44,545 bases of DNA, taken from positions 1 to 44,545 of the forward strand of contig SVUH01000011.1 of the NCBI GenBank assembly GCA_015063335.1, written 5' to 3'. Below the pieces are notes generated by a model. The model was not told the origin of the DNA. It did no database searches and saw only the letters and a program-made list of their open reading frames with translations. This document shows positions 1 to 9,103 of the stretch, one piece after another. The DNA is from Oscillospiraceae bacterium (GTDB lineage Bacteria > Bacillota_A > Clostridia > Oscillospirales > CAG-272). Within the stretch, counting starts at the first letter, position 1; each line of letters begins with the position of its first letter. A program made the position numbers and the translations under genes.

Positions 1-228
1 GTATTGCTTTCCTTCTTCGGTATAATGCCCCGAACCGTCAAGTTCTATAACAAGCTTTGCTTCTGCACAGTAAAAGTCCGCAATATACCTTCCGAGAACC
101 TTTTGACGTAAAAAGCGGATGTGATAGGTGCGCAGAAAATCATACCAAAGGTGCTTTTCTTCTTTGGTCATATTCTTTCGCAACATTTTTGCGGTTGGGA
201 CAATGTCTTTATTATGTTTTCTCTGCAT
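1..228 (-). CDS. DUF559-type endonuclease-like protein (partial)
   Basis: The minus strand is open from ATG at 228 to the window edge, giving 76 residues with the C-terminus missing. The N-terminal pattern RKNMTKEEKHLWYDFLR, followed by FLRQKVLGRYIADFYC and KLVIELDGSGH, is typical of DUF559 proteins. These are small standalone proteins with a Vsr/MutH-like restriction-endonuclease fold. The ADFYC and ELDGSGH segments hold the acidic residues expected at the active site. The biological role of the family is not established. The start is the first Met of the conserved N-terminus. Family assignment is confident; nuclease activity is inferred. Confidence 0.8.
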   Translation of the reverse strand, partial: MQRKHNKDIVPTAKMLRKNMTKEEKHLWYDFLRTYHIRFLRQKVLGRYIADFYCAEAKLVIELDGSGHYTEEGKQY

Positions 229-300
229 TACAATCCCTCCGTCACGCTTCGCGTGCCACCTCCCTTTACACAAGGGAGGCTCTTTTTTACCTCCCGGAAG
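229..300. repeat. Fragment of clostridial palindromic repeat
   Basis: CCTCCCTTTACACAAGGGAGG forms a hairpin next to a GTCACGCTTCGCGTG segment. The layout matches the ends of the MITE-like elements at 18227 and 19252 (stem of GG-rich/CC-rich arms followed by a GTGGCA..TGACGG segment), so this is probably a partial copy. The rest of 300-459 holds AT-rich DNA with no gene that I can see. Confidence 0.45.
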
Positions 301-459
301 GTAGTCGCATAGGCTTTTGATCGTACTGTCAAAAGTGACTTTGCGTTGCTTTTGGCAAAATTTTAGTACCTTTTATTAAATCAGTTGTTGTCAAGTAAAT
401 AATACATCGTGGTTGAACAAAAGAGTATATCAATATTTTTTGATAAATTGGATTTTATC

Positions 460-903
460 TTACAGTAACTTTATAAAAATTTGTACATCGTTGCCTTTTT
501 TGTTTTTATAAACATATCCATCTGTTTCGAATCCCAACTTCTTGTGTAACGCAATGCTCGCAATATTATCAACTCTGATTTGCTGTAACACCAATTTGTA
601 GCCCTTGCTTTTTGCTGTTTTCATTGCAAGCATCATAGCATTTCCTGCAAATCCGCGTTTGCGATAACATTCAAATATTTCAGGACCGCACGAAATGACG
701 TTTGGGGAGTGTTGATACAGTGATATCATTCCAACCATTTCAGTGTTATTCACTATTGCAAACATTTCAAAATATTTGTTTGCAAACTCTTTTTCTTGCC
801 ATTTTGTAATCAATATTTTAACTTCGTCAATGGACATCTTTGCATTATGTTTTTGTTGAAATTCAATAGCATCATCATCTGCAAAATTCCTTAATAGAAT
901 CAT
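460..903 (-). CDS. GNAT family N-acetyltransferase
   Basis: This 147-residue protein has the single-domain GNAT layout. The CoA pyrophosphate-binding motif appears as YRKRGFAGNAM around residues 79-89, followed by the family's C-terminal NIASIALHKKLGFETDGY signature. It probably transfers an acetyl group from acetyl-CoA to an amine in the cytoplasm; the substrate cannot be read from sequence. A GGAGG-type ribosome site lies upstream of the ATG. It stands alone, with AT-rich DNA downstream and a bidirectional hairpin (961-998) separating it from niaR. Codon choice is more AT-rich than in the housekeeping block, which suggests a later acquisition. Confidence 0.85.
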   Translation of the reverse strand: MILLRNFADDDAIEFQQKHNAKMSIDEVKILITKWQEKEFANKYFEMFAIVNNTEMVGMISLYQHSPNVISCGPEIFECYRKRGFAGNAMMLAMKTAKSKGYKLVLQQIRVDNIASIALHKKLGFETDGYVYKNKKGNDVQIFIKLL

Positions 904-960
904 ATCACACCGCCTCCGTCAAATTTTTATTTATCATTCACACGGTTATACCTTATTATA

Positions 961-998
961 GCACAAAAACCGCAGAAAATCAATCTGCGGTTTTTGCA
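961..998. terminator. Bidirectional terminator hairpin
   Basis: AAAAACCGCAGA and TCTGCGGTTTTT pair across an 7-nt loop, with A/T tracts on both sides. It lies between the GNAT gene and niaR and could stop niaR transcription on the minus strand. Confidence 0.7.
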
Positions 999-1119
999 TT
1001 TTAGAGTTTTTAGCAATAGAAAAAGCTAATATCGCTTGTCGGTAGGTAATGAATTATCAAAACTGTCCTTAAGAGTGCCGCTCTATTCTGCCGTTTTTTA
1101 TTTAGATAAAATTGTCAGA

Positions 1120-1635
1120 TCAGGTCTCCACAAGCACACCGAGCTCGTTAAGTCTTGCGCATATGCGACGGAACGTTTCCTCATCCTTAACCGACACGGT
1201 ATGAATATGAATACCGCCTGTGAGGTCAGAAAGCTGGCTTGCACCCGTGCTTTCAACGCGCTTGATAAATTCGTCCACGGCATACCGTGTCGAAACACCA
1301 AGGTTTGCGGAAATAGAGCCGTAAAGCGAATGCTCAACGATAACGTCAAGAACCGTACCGCCGTTGTCAACTATCGCGTAAAGCTCCTCACGGGTTCCGT
1401 CCTTATCGTGTGTGCAGACTATTCTCTTCTGCAAGAACTCACCAAAAGGCTTTTCGAGAACGTATCCCTTATGCTCCGCACGGATAATCGAGCCTGCCGC
1501 ACGCAAAAGCGCAATATCCGCAACTATTATCTGACGTGTTACTGAAAATTTATTTGCAAGTGTCGTAGCGCTTATAGGCGCATCTGCCTTATCCAACTCA
1601 GCGAGTATAAGGCTTCTTCTTTTTTCTCCGGTCAT
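1120..1635 (-). CDS. niaR: Transcription repressor NiaR (HTH + 3H domain)
   Basis: A winged-helix HTH_11 domain (about residues 1-60, ILAELDKADAPISATTLANKFSVTRQ) precedes a 3H domain. The 3H domain carries its characteristic histidines: VCTHDKDG, VEHSLYGSI and GGIHIH. Members of this family bind nicotinate with a metal ion and repress NAD salvage or niacin uptake genes. The start is taken at the ATG at 1635, which has GGAGG five bases upstream; a TTG six codons earlier would lie upstream of that ribosome site. No niacin transporter or NAD gene is in view, so targets are elsewhere or outside the window. The upstream region has a short inverted repeat that may be an autoregulatory site. Confidence 0.88.
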   Translation of the reverse strand: MTGEKRRSLILAELDKADAPISATTLANKFSVTRQIIVADIALLRAAGSIIRAEHKGYVLEKPFGEFLQKRIVCTHDKDGTREELYAIVDNGGTVLDVIVEHSLYGSISANLGVSTRYAVDEFIKRVESTGASQLSDLTGGIHIHTVSVKDEETFRRICARLNELGVLVET

Positions 1636-1668
1636 ATTTACCTCCACAATCAAAGCGAATTCCTGTAT

Positions 1669-1683
1669 TTACATATATTGTAA
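1669..1683. promoter_or_regulatory. Possible NiaR operator
   Basis: TTACATATATTGTAA is a perfect inverted repeat (TTACA-N5-TGTAA) 33 bases upstream of the niaR start. A further TTTACATAT copy lies at about 1714-1722. The position suits autoregulation, but I cannot match it to a known NiaR box. Confidence 0.3.
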
Positions 1684-1769
1684 CACAAAATAATCAATAA
1701 GTCAATACACATGTTTACATATTTTTGATTTTTTGTCGTTTTTTTGATTTTTTTAATTTTGCGTATCTC

Positions 1770-1799
1770 TTGACACGTCCCCCTTGTATGTGTTATAAT
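1770..1799 (+). promoter_or_regulatory. Promoter of DUF512-der operon
   Basis: TTGACA (1770-1775) and TATAAT (1794-1799) are separated by 18 bases, about 40 bases upstream of the DUF512 gene start. Confidence 0.8.
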
Positions 1800-1839
1800 A
1801 TAATGATATTATGGGTAAGTGTGCCCGAAGGAGGTAAAA

Positions 1840-3156
1840 ATGGTAGTTATCACCGACGTATTACCCCACAGCCGCGCCGAAAAGGCGGGAATTTTAAAGG
1901 GGGATACTCTCGTGTCCATAAACAAAAAGCAGATAAACGACGTTCTTGATTACCGTTTTTATCTTGCAAGCGACGATGTAACGCTTATCGTCGTAAGAGA
2001 CGGCGCCTTTAAAAAATTCAGAATACTCAAATCCGAATACGACGACATCGGTCTTGATTTCAGCACTCCGCTGATGGATAAAAAGCAGTCCTGCCGAAAT
2101 AAATGCGTATTCTGCTTTATCGATCAGCTCCCTAAAGGTATGCGCAAATCGCTCTATTTTAAGGACGACGACGCGCGCCTGTCTTTCCTGCACGGAAACT
2201 ATATAACGCTTACCAATCTTGAGGAGAAGGACGTTCGAAGAATAATCGACATGCACATTTCTCCCATCAACGTATCGGTTCATACCACAAATCCCGAGCT
2301 TCGCGTCAAAATGATGAAGAACAAGCGTTCGGGAGAGGTACTGTCCTACCTCAAGCGCTTTGCAGATGCGGGGATAAAGCTCTGCTGTCAAATAGTACTT
2401 TGCAAGGGACTCAACGACAAAGATGAGCTTGACCGCACCATGTGCGACCTCGAAGCGCTCGCGCCCTCGGTTGAGAGTACCTCGATAGTTCCCGCGGGAC
2501 TTACGCGCTTCCGCGACGGACTGTATCACCTGGAGCCCTTTACTCCCGAGGAGTGCGCGGCAGTTATCAAGCAGATAAACGACTTTGGCGATATGTGCAA
2601 GTACAAGCACGGCACGCGCCTGTTTTACCCCGCTGACGAGCTTTACATAAGCGCGGGGCTTCCCTTGCCTGACGACTCATTTTATGAGAGCTACTCGCAG
2701 ATCGAAAACGGTGTCGGCATGCTGACGGACATGCGCGCATCGGTGCTCGCGGAGCTTGACGACGAAGAAAGATACGCTCCCTACAAGGGCATTCGCCGCG
2801 CGCTCTCCATCGCAACGGGATATGCCGCTTGCGACCATATAAAAGGTCTTGCGGATATTCTTTGCGATCGCTTTAAGGGGCTTTCGGTAAGCGTTTATCC
2901 CATAAAGAACGATTTCTTCGGTGAGCGCATAACCGTATCGGGCCTGCTGACGGGCAAGGATATTATAAGTCAGCTTAGCGGCAAGAAGCTTGGAGACGCG
3001 CTTCTTATACCGACCTCCTGCCTGCGAGCAGAGGGCGACGTGCTCCTTGACGACGTATCTCCCGACGAGATAGGAGAGGCGCTCGGAGTCGCCGTCACGC
3101 CCTGTGCCGCTGAGGCGGAAGATTTCATTTCAACAGTTCTCGGTATAAATCCCTGA
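1840..3156 (+). CDS. DUF512 protein (PDZ + radical-SAM-like FeS protein)
   Basis: The 438-residue protein starts with a PDZ-like segment (ITDVLPHSRAEKAGILKGD) and continues with a radical-SAM-like Cys cluster, CRNKCVFCF. A C-terminal DUF512 domain follows. The family (putative FeS oxidoreductase) is widespread in Firmicutes and Cyanobacteria and is habitually encoded just upstream of der, as here, but its reaction is unknown. The start is the ATG at 1840, five bases after GAAGGAGG; an upstream GTG at 1819 would place the ribosome site inside the gene. It is the first gene of a co-directional run with der 17 bases downstream. Confidence 0.85.
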   Translation: MVVITDVLPHSRAEKAGILKGDTLVSINKKQINDVLDYRFYLASDDVTLIVVRDGAFKKFRILKSEYDDIGLDFSTPLMDKKQSCRNKCVFCFIDQLPKGMRKSLYFKDDDARLSFLHGNYITLTNLEEKDVRRIIDMHISPINVSVHTTNPELRVKMMKNKRSGEVLSYLKRFADAGIKLCCQIVLCKGLNDKDELDRTMCDLEALAPSVESTSIVPAGLTRFRDGLYHLEPFTPEECAAVIKQINDFGDMCKYKHGTRLFYPADELYISAGLPLPDDSFYESYSQIENGVGMLTDMRASVLAELDDEERYAPYKGIRRALSIATGYAACDHIKGLADILCDRFKGLSVSVYPIKNDFFGERITVSGLLTGKDIISQLSGKKLGDALLIPTSCLRAEGDVLLDDVSPDEIGEALGVAVTPCAAEAEDFISTVLGINP

Positions 3157-3173
3157 AAAGAGGTGTATATAAA

Positions 3174-4496
3174 ATGTCAAAACCTGTAATTGCCATAGTA
3201 GGCAGACCTAACGTAGGAAAAAGTACGCTTTTTAATAAGCTTATCGGTGAGCGCCGCTCTATCGTAGAGGACGTTCCCGGTGTTACGCGCGACCGTATTT
3301 ACGGAGAGACCGAATGGGGCGGCCGCCGTCTTATAGTCATAGACACGGGCGGAATTGAGCCTAAGACCGACGATATAATTCTTCAGCAGATGCGCTTTCA
3401 GGCTCAGCTCGCAATAGACAACGCAGACGTTATTCTCTTTATGTGCGACGTCCGCTCAGGTCTTACCGCATCTGACAGAGATATTGCCGTCATGCTTCAA
3501 AAGAGCGGAAAGCCTATCATTCCCTGTATAAATAAGTGCGACAGCGTGGGTAACGTTCCTTATGAGTTTTATGAATTTTACGAGCTTGGCTTTGACTGTG
3601 AGCCTATTGCTCTCTCCTCTGTTCACGGAAGCGGAACGGGTGACATTCTCGACGAGGTCTTAAAGGCTCTGCCCGAGACCGATGAGGAGGACGAGGAGGA
3701 CGACAGCATCAAGGTCGCCGTTATCGGTAAGCCTAACGCGGGAAAATCCTCCATAATCAACCGCATTATCGGGGAGAACAGACTTATCGTTTCAAACATT
3801 GCGGGAACGACGCGCGACGCGGTCGATACGCATATAGAAAACGAGCACGGTAAGTTTACCTTTATCGATACAGCAGGTATTCGCCGCTCGTCCAAGATAA
3901 ACGACAAAATTGAAAAATACAGTGTGCTCCGCGCCCACATGGCAGTCGAGCGCGCGGACGTCTGCCTTATCATGATAGACGCGGGCACGGGAATTACCGA
4001 GCAGGACGAGAAGATCGCGGGAATCGCGCACGAGGCAGGCAAGGCTTGTATTATCGTCGTAAACAAGTGGGACAGCATTGAAAAGGACAACAGCACGGTA
4101 AATTCCTTTAATGAAAGAATAAGGACCGCGCTTGCATACATGCCCTACGCGCCCATAGTTTACGTTTCCGCGCTCACAGGTCAAAGAATAAGCACTCTGT
4201 TCGGACACATCACCTACGTTCACAATCAGGCAAATACCAGAATTTCCACGGGTATGCTCAACGAGGTGCTTGCAGAGGCGACCACGCGCGTTCAGCCTCC
4301 GTCCGACAAGGGCAAGCGCTTGAAGATATACTATATGACGCAGGCAAGCGTTGCGCCCCCCACCTTCGTGTTCTTCTGTAACAACGTAGAGCTTTTCCAT
4401 TTCTCTTATCAAAGATATCTTGAAAACTGTCTAAGACAGACGTTCGGATTTTCGGGCACTCCCATAAGAATAGTGATCAAAATGAGGGGTGAATAA
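3174..4496 (+). CDS. der: Ribosome biogenesis GTPase Der (EngA)
   Basis: This 440-residue protein has two tandem GTPase domains: G1 motifs GRPNVGKST (residues ~10-18) and GKPNAGKSS (~185), with NKCD and NKWD as the two G4 motifs. A C-terminal KH-like domain follows (VYVSALTGQRI onwards). Der acts in late assembly of the 50S ribosomal subunit. Length and domain order are normal. An acidic linker (DEEDEEDD) separates the two G domains. It follows the DUF512 gene closely and the HAD gene starts three bases after its stop, consistent with one operon. Confidence 0.97.
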   Translation: MSKPVIAIVGRPNVGKSTLFNKLIGERRSIVEDVPGVTRDRIYGETEWGGRRLIVIDTGGIEPKTDDIILQQMRFQAQLAIDNADVILFMCDVRSGLTASDRDIAVMLQKSGKPIIPCINKCDSVGNVPYEFYEFYELGFDCEPIALSSVHGSGTGDILDEVLKALPETDEEDEEDDSIKVAVIGKPNAGKSSIINRIIGENRLIVSNIAGTTRDAVDTHIENEHGKFTFIDTAGIRRSSKINDKIEKYSVLRAHMAVERADVCLIMIDAGTGITEQDEKIAGIAHEAGKACIIVVNKWDSIEKDNSTVNSFNERIRTALAYMPYAPIVYVSALTGQRISTLFGHITYVHNQANTRISTGMLNEVLAEATTRVQPPSDKGKRLKIYYMTQASVAPPTFVFFCNNVELFHFSYQRYLENCLRQTFGFSGTPIRIVIKMRGE

Positions 4497-4499
4497 TCC

Positions 4500-5195
4500 A
4501 TGGGTGCGACAAAAGGTCTGATATTTGACTTCAACGGCACGCTTTTTTACGACACCGAGCTTCATCTTCGTGCGTTTGAGGATTGCTTTTCAAAATACGG
4601 CACTCCCGCACGCACAAGAGAATTTATGCTCAAAACTTTCTTTGGCAGAAGCAACGTGGATATTTTCAGAGGCTACTATATTCCCGACGCGTCGGACGAG
4701 CAGCTCGCTGAATTTGAGGAATACAAGGAAGGATTATATCAAAAGCTCATACTTAGAGAGCCGGAGCGCTACCGCATAGCAGACGACGTTTGCGAGATGC
4801 TTGATTTTCTCAAAGAGAGCGATATTCCCTACTGCATAGCAACAGGCTCGCCCAAGACAAACGTGGATTTTTATCTTACAGCTCTTGGACTTGACCGTTG
4901 GTTCTCTTACGACAATATAGTCTATTCGACGGGAGAGTTTCGCGGCAAGCCCGCGCCCGACATATTTCTCTTGGCGGCAGAGCGTTTGAGGTTATCGCCC
5001 GAGGAATGTGCAGTTTTTGAGGACGGAACGAGCGGTATTACAGCGGCAAAGGCGGCAAATATAGGAAAGATAGTTGCCGTTTGGGAGGAGAGCTACCCCT
5101 CTCCGCTTCGCGGCGGTCTTACCGTTGACGCATCTTACCATGATTTTGGGGAGTGGAAGAATATTTTTTCCTCTGTCCTTGGTCTGAAAATTTAA
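4500..5195 (+). CDS. HAD-superfamily phosphatase (beta-phosphoglucomutase-like)
   Basis: At 231 residues it has the HAD motifs in order: DFNGTLFYD (nucleophile Asp and acid/base region), IATGSPKTN (motif II), GKPAPDIF (motif III Lys) and VFEDGTSGITAAKAA (motif IV). A helical cap is inserted between motifs I and II, as in the beta-phosphoglucomutase/phosphoglycolate phosphatase subgroup. In motif I the second acidic residue position of DxD is Asn (DFN) rather than Asp, as in a subset of HAD enzymes, so mutase activity is doubtful and the substrate is open. It begins three bases after der and is probably translated from the same transcript. Confidence 0.85.
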   Translation: MGATKGLIFDFNGTLFYDTELHLRAFEDCFSKYGTPARTREFMLKTFFGRSNVDIFRGYYIPDASDEQLAEFEEYKEGLYQKLILREPERYRIADDVCEMLDFLKESDIPYCIATGSPKTNVDFYLTALGLDRWFSYDNIVYSTGEFRGKPAPDIFLLAAERLRLSPEECAVFEDGTSGITAAKAANIGKIVAVWEESYPSPLRGGLTVDASYHDFGEWKNIFSSVLGLKI

Positions 5196-5232
5196 CCTCA
5201 TTTCCCCAAGACTCATATAAAGGAGTTAAAAA

Positions 5233-6513
5233 ATGTTTGTAGATAACGTAAAAATTTATATTAAGGCAGGCGACGGCGGAAACGGCGCGATCGCCTTTCA
5301 CAGAGAAAAGTACGTAGCACAGGGCGGTCCTGACGGCGGTGACGGCGGTCACGGCGGAAACGTAGTTTTTCGCATTGACGAGGGAACGAACACCCTGCTC
5401 GCTTTCCGTTACAAGCACAAATTTATTGCGGAGAACGGCGGAAACGGCAAAGGCAACAAGTTCCACGGTGCTACCGCACCCGATCTAGTAATAATGGTCC
5501 CCCCCGGAACTATTATAAGAGACACCGCGACGGGTAAGATCATTCACGACATGACCGAAAACGACGGTGCGGACTATATCTGCTGCAAGGGCGGCAGAGG
5601 CGGTTGGGGTAACAAGCACTTTGCAACCCCCACACGTCAGCTTCCCAACTTTGCAAAAAACGGCACAAAGGGCGAGGAGCGCGAGGTAACGCTTGAGCTT
5701 CGTATGCTCGCGGACGTAGGTCTTATAGGATATCCGAGCGTCGGAAAATCCTCTATCCTTTCCTCCATCAGCGCGGCAAAGCCCAAGATAGCCGACTACC
5801 ACTTCACCACCCTCTCCCCCAATCTCGGCGTCGTTCGCACGGGCGGCGAGAGCGGATTTGTTGCCGCGGATATTCCCGGACTTATCGAGGGCGCTTCGGA
5901 GGGACTCGGTCTCGGACACGAATTTCTCCGTCACGTTGACAGATGCAGACTTCTTTTGCACGTTGTCGATATTTCCTGCTTTGAGGGCAGAGATCCCGTT
6001 GAAGATATAAAAATGATAAACACCGAGCTTAAGAAATACAGCGAGGAGCTCTCCCGCCGTCCGCAGATAATCGTTGCCAACAAGTGCGACTCTCTTGACC
6101 GCGAGTACGTTGACGTCGATGCATTTGAAAAATACGTCAAGGAGCTTGGATGTGAGCTTTTCTACGTTTCCGCCATAACCGGTGAGGGACTTGACGAGCT
6201 TATCAGCCGCTGTGCAAAGCTGCTTTCGGAGCTCCCCCCAATGCTCGTTTACGCGGAAGAATACTCTCCCGAGGACACTTATGTGGAGAAGTCCAGAGAA
6301 ACCAAGATACGCCGCGAGAACGACACCTACTACGTCGAGGGCGATTGGCTCTACAACCTGCTCGGACAGATAAACTTCAGCGACTACGAGTCCATGAACT
6401 ATCTGCAAAAGGTACTCAAAAACAGCGGTGTCTTCACCATGCTTGAGGAAAAGGGCTGTGGCGAGGGCGATACCGTTTGTATCTACGACCTTGAATTCGA
6501 ATACGTTAAGTAA
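5233..6513 (+). CDS. obgE: GTPase ObgE/CgtA
   Basis: The 426-residue protein has the glycine-rich Obg domain (AGDGGNGAIAFHREKYV, GGPDGGDGGHGG) and a GTPase domain with G1 GYPSVGKSS and G4 NKCD. A C-terminal OCT domain, common in Firmicute Obg proteins, follows. Obg binds the 50S subunit and links ribosome assembly to cell-cycle and stress status. A clear AGGAG site precedes the ATG. It lies in a co-directional series with der, which groups two ribosome-assembly GTPases. Confidence 0.97.
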   Translation: MFVDNVKIYIKAGDGGNGAIAFHREKYVAQGGPDGGDGGHGGNVVFRIDEGTNTLLAFRYKHKFIAENGGNGKGNKFHGATAPDLVIMVPPGTIIRDTATGKIIHDMTENDGADYICCKGGRGGWGNKHFATPTRQLPNFAKNGTKGEEREVTLELRMLADVGLIGYPSVGKSSILSSISAAKPKIADYHFTTLSPNLGVVRTGGESGFVAADIPGLIEGASEGLGLGHEFLRHVDRCRLLLHVVDISCFEGRDPVEDIKMINTELKKYSEELSRRPQIIVANKCDSLDREYVDVDAFEKYVKELGCELFYVSAITGEGLDELISRCAKLLSELPPMLVYAEEYSPEDTYVEKSRETKIRRENDTYYVEGDWLYNLLGQINFSDYESMNYLQKVLKNSGVFTMLEEKGCGEGDTVCIYDLEFEYVK

Positions 6514-6539
6514 TAAATATAAAAAGATAGGAGAACGTT

Positions 6540-7073
6540 ATGAATATTTGGCATGATATTCCCCCCTCAGAAATTACTCCCGAGGATTTTACCGCTGTAA
6601 TAGAGATCTCCAAGCACTCAAATTGCAAATACGAGCTTGACAAGCGCACGGGATTGCTCCGTCTTGACAGAGTCCTCTATACTGCGACTCACTATCCCGC
6701 AAACTACGGCTTTATACCCCGTACTTATGCTGACGACGGCGACCCTCTTGACGTTTTGGTGCTTTGCAGTGAGGCAATTCAGCCAATGACTCTTGTAAGA
6801 GTTTTCCCGATAGGCGCTATGCGAATGATAGACGGCGGCGCGCTTGACGATAAAATTATTGCCGTGCCGTTCTCAGATCCGTCATACAATAAAATTCACT
6901 CCATAGACGAGCTTCCTCGCCACATCTTCGATGAAATGATGCACTTCTTTACCGTATATAAGCAGCTTGAGCACAAGAAAACTGCGGTAAAGGAGCTTTT
7001 CACACGCGAAGAAGCACTCCGTATAATTTCGAGCAGCATACAGCAGTACGAAAAAGACTTCGGAAACAAATAA
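6540..7073 (+). CDS. ppa: Inorganic pyrophosphatase (family I)
   Basis: At 177 residues it matches soluble family-I pyrophosphatases. The signature DGDPLDVLV carries the metal-binding aspartates, and HYPANYGFIPRTYADDG precedes it. It hydrolyses pyrophosphate to phosphate in the cytoplasm, driving biosynthetic reactions. Many Firmicutes use family-II (DHH) enzymes instead, so family I is a useful trait here. The queH start lies one base after its stop, suggesting coupling. Confidence 0.93.
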   Translation: MNIWHDIPPSEITPEDFTAVIEISKHSNCKYELDKRTGLLRLDRVLYTATHYPANYGFIPRTYADDGDPLDVLVLCSEAIQPMTLVRVFPIGAMRMIDGGALDDKIIAVPFSDPSYNKIHSIDELPRHIFDEMMHFFTVYKQLEHKKTAVKELFTREEALRIISSSIQQYEKDFGNK

Positions 7074-7074
7074 A

Positions 7075-7701
7075 ATGAAGCCAAACTATCAGTTAATGCT
7101 TGACAAAACGCTCTCTGAGCTTGGGAAGAGCGGCGAACGCCCGACTCTTTTGCTCCACGCATGCTGCGCGCCCTGCTCAAGCTACGTTTTGGAGTATCTT
7201 TCAAAGTATTTTAAAATAACCCTCTTTTTCTACAACCCGAATATCTCTCCCGAGTCAGAATACAATACGCGCCTACGTGAGCTTGAACGCTTCTTGCGTG
7301 ATGCGAAGCTCGACGGCAAGGTCGATATTCTCCCCTCAAAGTATGAGCCCGAGCGCTTTTTTGAGGCGGCACGTGGGCTTGAGGACGCTCCCGAGGGCGG
7401 CGAGAGATGCGAGAAGTGCTTTAATTTGCGCCTTGAAGAAGCTGCAAGCACCGCAAAGAACGGCGGATTTGACTATTTCACCACGACGCTTTCCATAAGC
7501 CCCCACAAGAACGCAGAGCTTTTGGCGAGGATAGGGGAAGAAATGTCAGAAAAATACGGAGTCAAATATCTGTATTCCGACTTTAAAAAGAAAGGCGGAT
7601 ATCTGCGCTCCTGCCGTCTTTCCGAGGAGTACGGTCTTTACCGCCAAGACTTTTGCGGCTGTGTATACTCAAAGCTCGAAGCAGAGCGAAGAAAAAGATA
7701 A
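7075..7701 (+). CDS. queH: Epoxyqueuosine reductase QueH
   Basis: The 208-residue protein carries the QueH (former DUF208) cysteine motifs: HACCAPCSS near the N-terminus, ERCEKCFNLRLEEAA in the middle, and RQDFCGCVYS at the C-terminus. FTTTLSISPHKN is another family signature. QueH reduces epoxyqueuosine to queuosine in the wobble position of GUN tRNAs, using a 4Fe-4S cluster and an adjacent metal. The ATG is one base after the ppa stop and has no separate ribosome site, so translation is likely coupled. No other queuosine gene is visible. Confidence 0.93.
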   Translation: MKPNYQLMLDKTLSELGKSGERPTLLLHACCAPCSSYVLEYLSKYFKITLFFYNPNISPESEYNTRLRELERFLRDAKLDGKVDILPSKYEPERFFEAARGLEDAPEGGERCEKCFNLRLEEAASTAKNGGFDYFTTTLSISPHKNAELLARIGEEMSEKYGVKYLYSDFKKKGGYLRSCRLSEEYGLYRQDFCGCVYSKLEAERRKR

Positions 7702-7719
7702 ATTTTTAACGAATACCTA

Positions 7720-7748
7720 TTGATATATTCGTAAGTTTGTGTTATACT
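7720..7748 (+). promoter_or_regulatory. Promoter of pgk-tpiA
   Basis: TTGATA (7720-7725), a 17-base spacer and TATACT (7743-7748) lie upstream of pgk. Confidence 0.65.
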
Positions 7749-7786
7749 ATTATTTGGTAAATTATTAGAAAGGTGGATATACTAAA

Positions 7787-9082
7787 ATGACCTACAACAA
7801 AAAATCAGTTGAAGATATTGACGTTGCCGGCAAGCGCGTGCTTGTTCGCTGCGACTTCAACGTACCGCTCAAGGACGGTGTTATCACCTCCGACAAGAGA
7901 ATCGTAGAGGCTCTCCCCACTATCAAGTATTTGCTTGAAAAGGGCGCAAAGGTAGTTCTCTGCTCTCACATGGGCAAGCCCCACAGCATCTTTACCGAGG
8001 GATTTGGTCTTACCAAGAAGGAAAAGCAGAAGGTTGCCGCTCTCCCCGAGTCCGAGCAGCCTGCCGCTACCGCTGAGCTTCTCAAGAAGGCTCTTGACGA
8101 CAAGAAGAAGTTCACTCTTAAGCCCGTTGCTGACAGACTTAACGAGCTTCTCGGCGGCAAGGTTACGTTCGCTGAGGATATAATCGGCGAGGACGCAAAG
8201 GCAAAGGTTGCTGCTCTCAAGGCAGGCGAGGCTGTTCTTATTGAGAACGTTCGCTTCGATGCAAGAGAGACCAAGAACGGCGCTGACTTCGCAAAGGCTC
8301 TCTCCGAGTACGGCGATATTTTCGTAAACGACGCGTTCGGCTCTGCTCACAGAGCTCACGCTTCTACCGCAGGTGTTGCTGATTACCTCCCTGCTGTTTG
8401 CGGATACCTCATTCAGAAGGAAATTTCCGTTATGGGTAAGGCTCTTGCTGATCCCGCTCGTCCCTTCGTTGCTATTCTCGGCGGCGCTAAGGTTTCCGAC
8501 AAGATCGGTGTTATCAACAACCTCATCGAAAAGGTTGATACCCTCATCATCGGCGGCGGTATGGCTTACACCTTTTTCAAGGCTGCAGGCAACAGCATCG
8601 GAACCTCTCTTTGCGAGGACGACAAGCTTGACCTTGCAAACGAAATGGTTGCAAAGGCAAAGGCTAAGGGCGTAAACTTCATGCTCCCCGTTGACAACGT
8701 TATCGGACGTGAGTATGACGAAAACACCGATCACCAGATAGTTGATTCTACTGACATGCCCGAAAACTGGATGGGACTTGACATCGGTCCCAAGACCCGC
8801 GAGCTCTTCGCAAGCGCTATCAAGGGCGCAGGCACCGTTGTTTGGAACGGACCTATGGGTGTTTCTGAGTGGAAGAACTTCGCTGCAGGCACTGAGGCAG
8901 TTGCTGACGCAGTTGCTGAAAGCGGCGCTATCTCCATTATCGGCGGCGGTGACTCCGCAGCTGCAGTTGAAAAGCTCGGATACGCTTCCAAGATGACTCA
9001 CATCTCTACTGGTGGCGGAGCTTCTCTTGAATTCCTCGAGGGTAAGGAGCTTCCCGGTATAGCTTGCCTTCAGGACAAGTAA
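7787..9082 (+). CDS. pgk: Phosphoglycerate kinase
   Basis: This 431-residue protein has the PGK N-terminal motif [15 protein letters not shown], the adenine-loop region [13 protein letters not shown] and the C-terminal [13 protein letters not shown] nucleotide-binding loop. It transfers phosphate from 1,3-bisphosphoglycerate to ADP in lower glycolysis. It is slightly longer than the usual ~395-415 residues because of an insertion near residues 65-105 ([18 protein letters not shown]...), a form seen in some Clostridia. Strong preference for a few codons (CTC, AAG, GCT) suggests high expression. tpiA follows 21 bases later, making a glycolytic pair; no gap gene is adjacent. Confidence 0.97.
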   Translation: MTYNKKSVEDIDVAGKRVLVRCDFNVPLKDGVITSDKRIVEALPTIKYLLEKGAKVVLCSHMGKPHSIFTEGFGLTKKEKQKVAALPESEQPAATAELLKKALDDKKKFTLKPVADRLNELLGGKVTFAEDIIGEDAKAKVAALKAGEAVLIENVRFDARETKNGADFAKALSEYGDIFVNDAFGSAHRAHASTAGVADYLPAVCGYLIQKEISVMGKALADPARPFVAILGGAKVSDKIGVINNLIEKVDTLIIGGGMAYTFFKAAGNSIGTSLCEDDKLDLANEMVAKAKAKGVNFMLPVDNVIGREYDENTDHQIVDSTDMPENWMGLDIGPKTRELFASAIKGAGTVVWNGPMGVSEWKNFAAGTEAVADAVAESGAISIIGGGDSAAAVEKLGYASKMTHISTGGGASLEFLEGKELPGIACLQDK

Positions 9083-9103
9083 TCACTTTAAGGAGAACGA
9101 AAA

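Noticed and set aside
7805..9001. 398-codon frame opposite pgk
   Set aside because: It is a mirror of the biased codon use of pgk on the other strand; no motif and no start signal.
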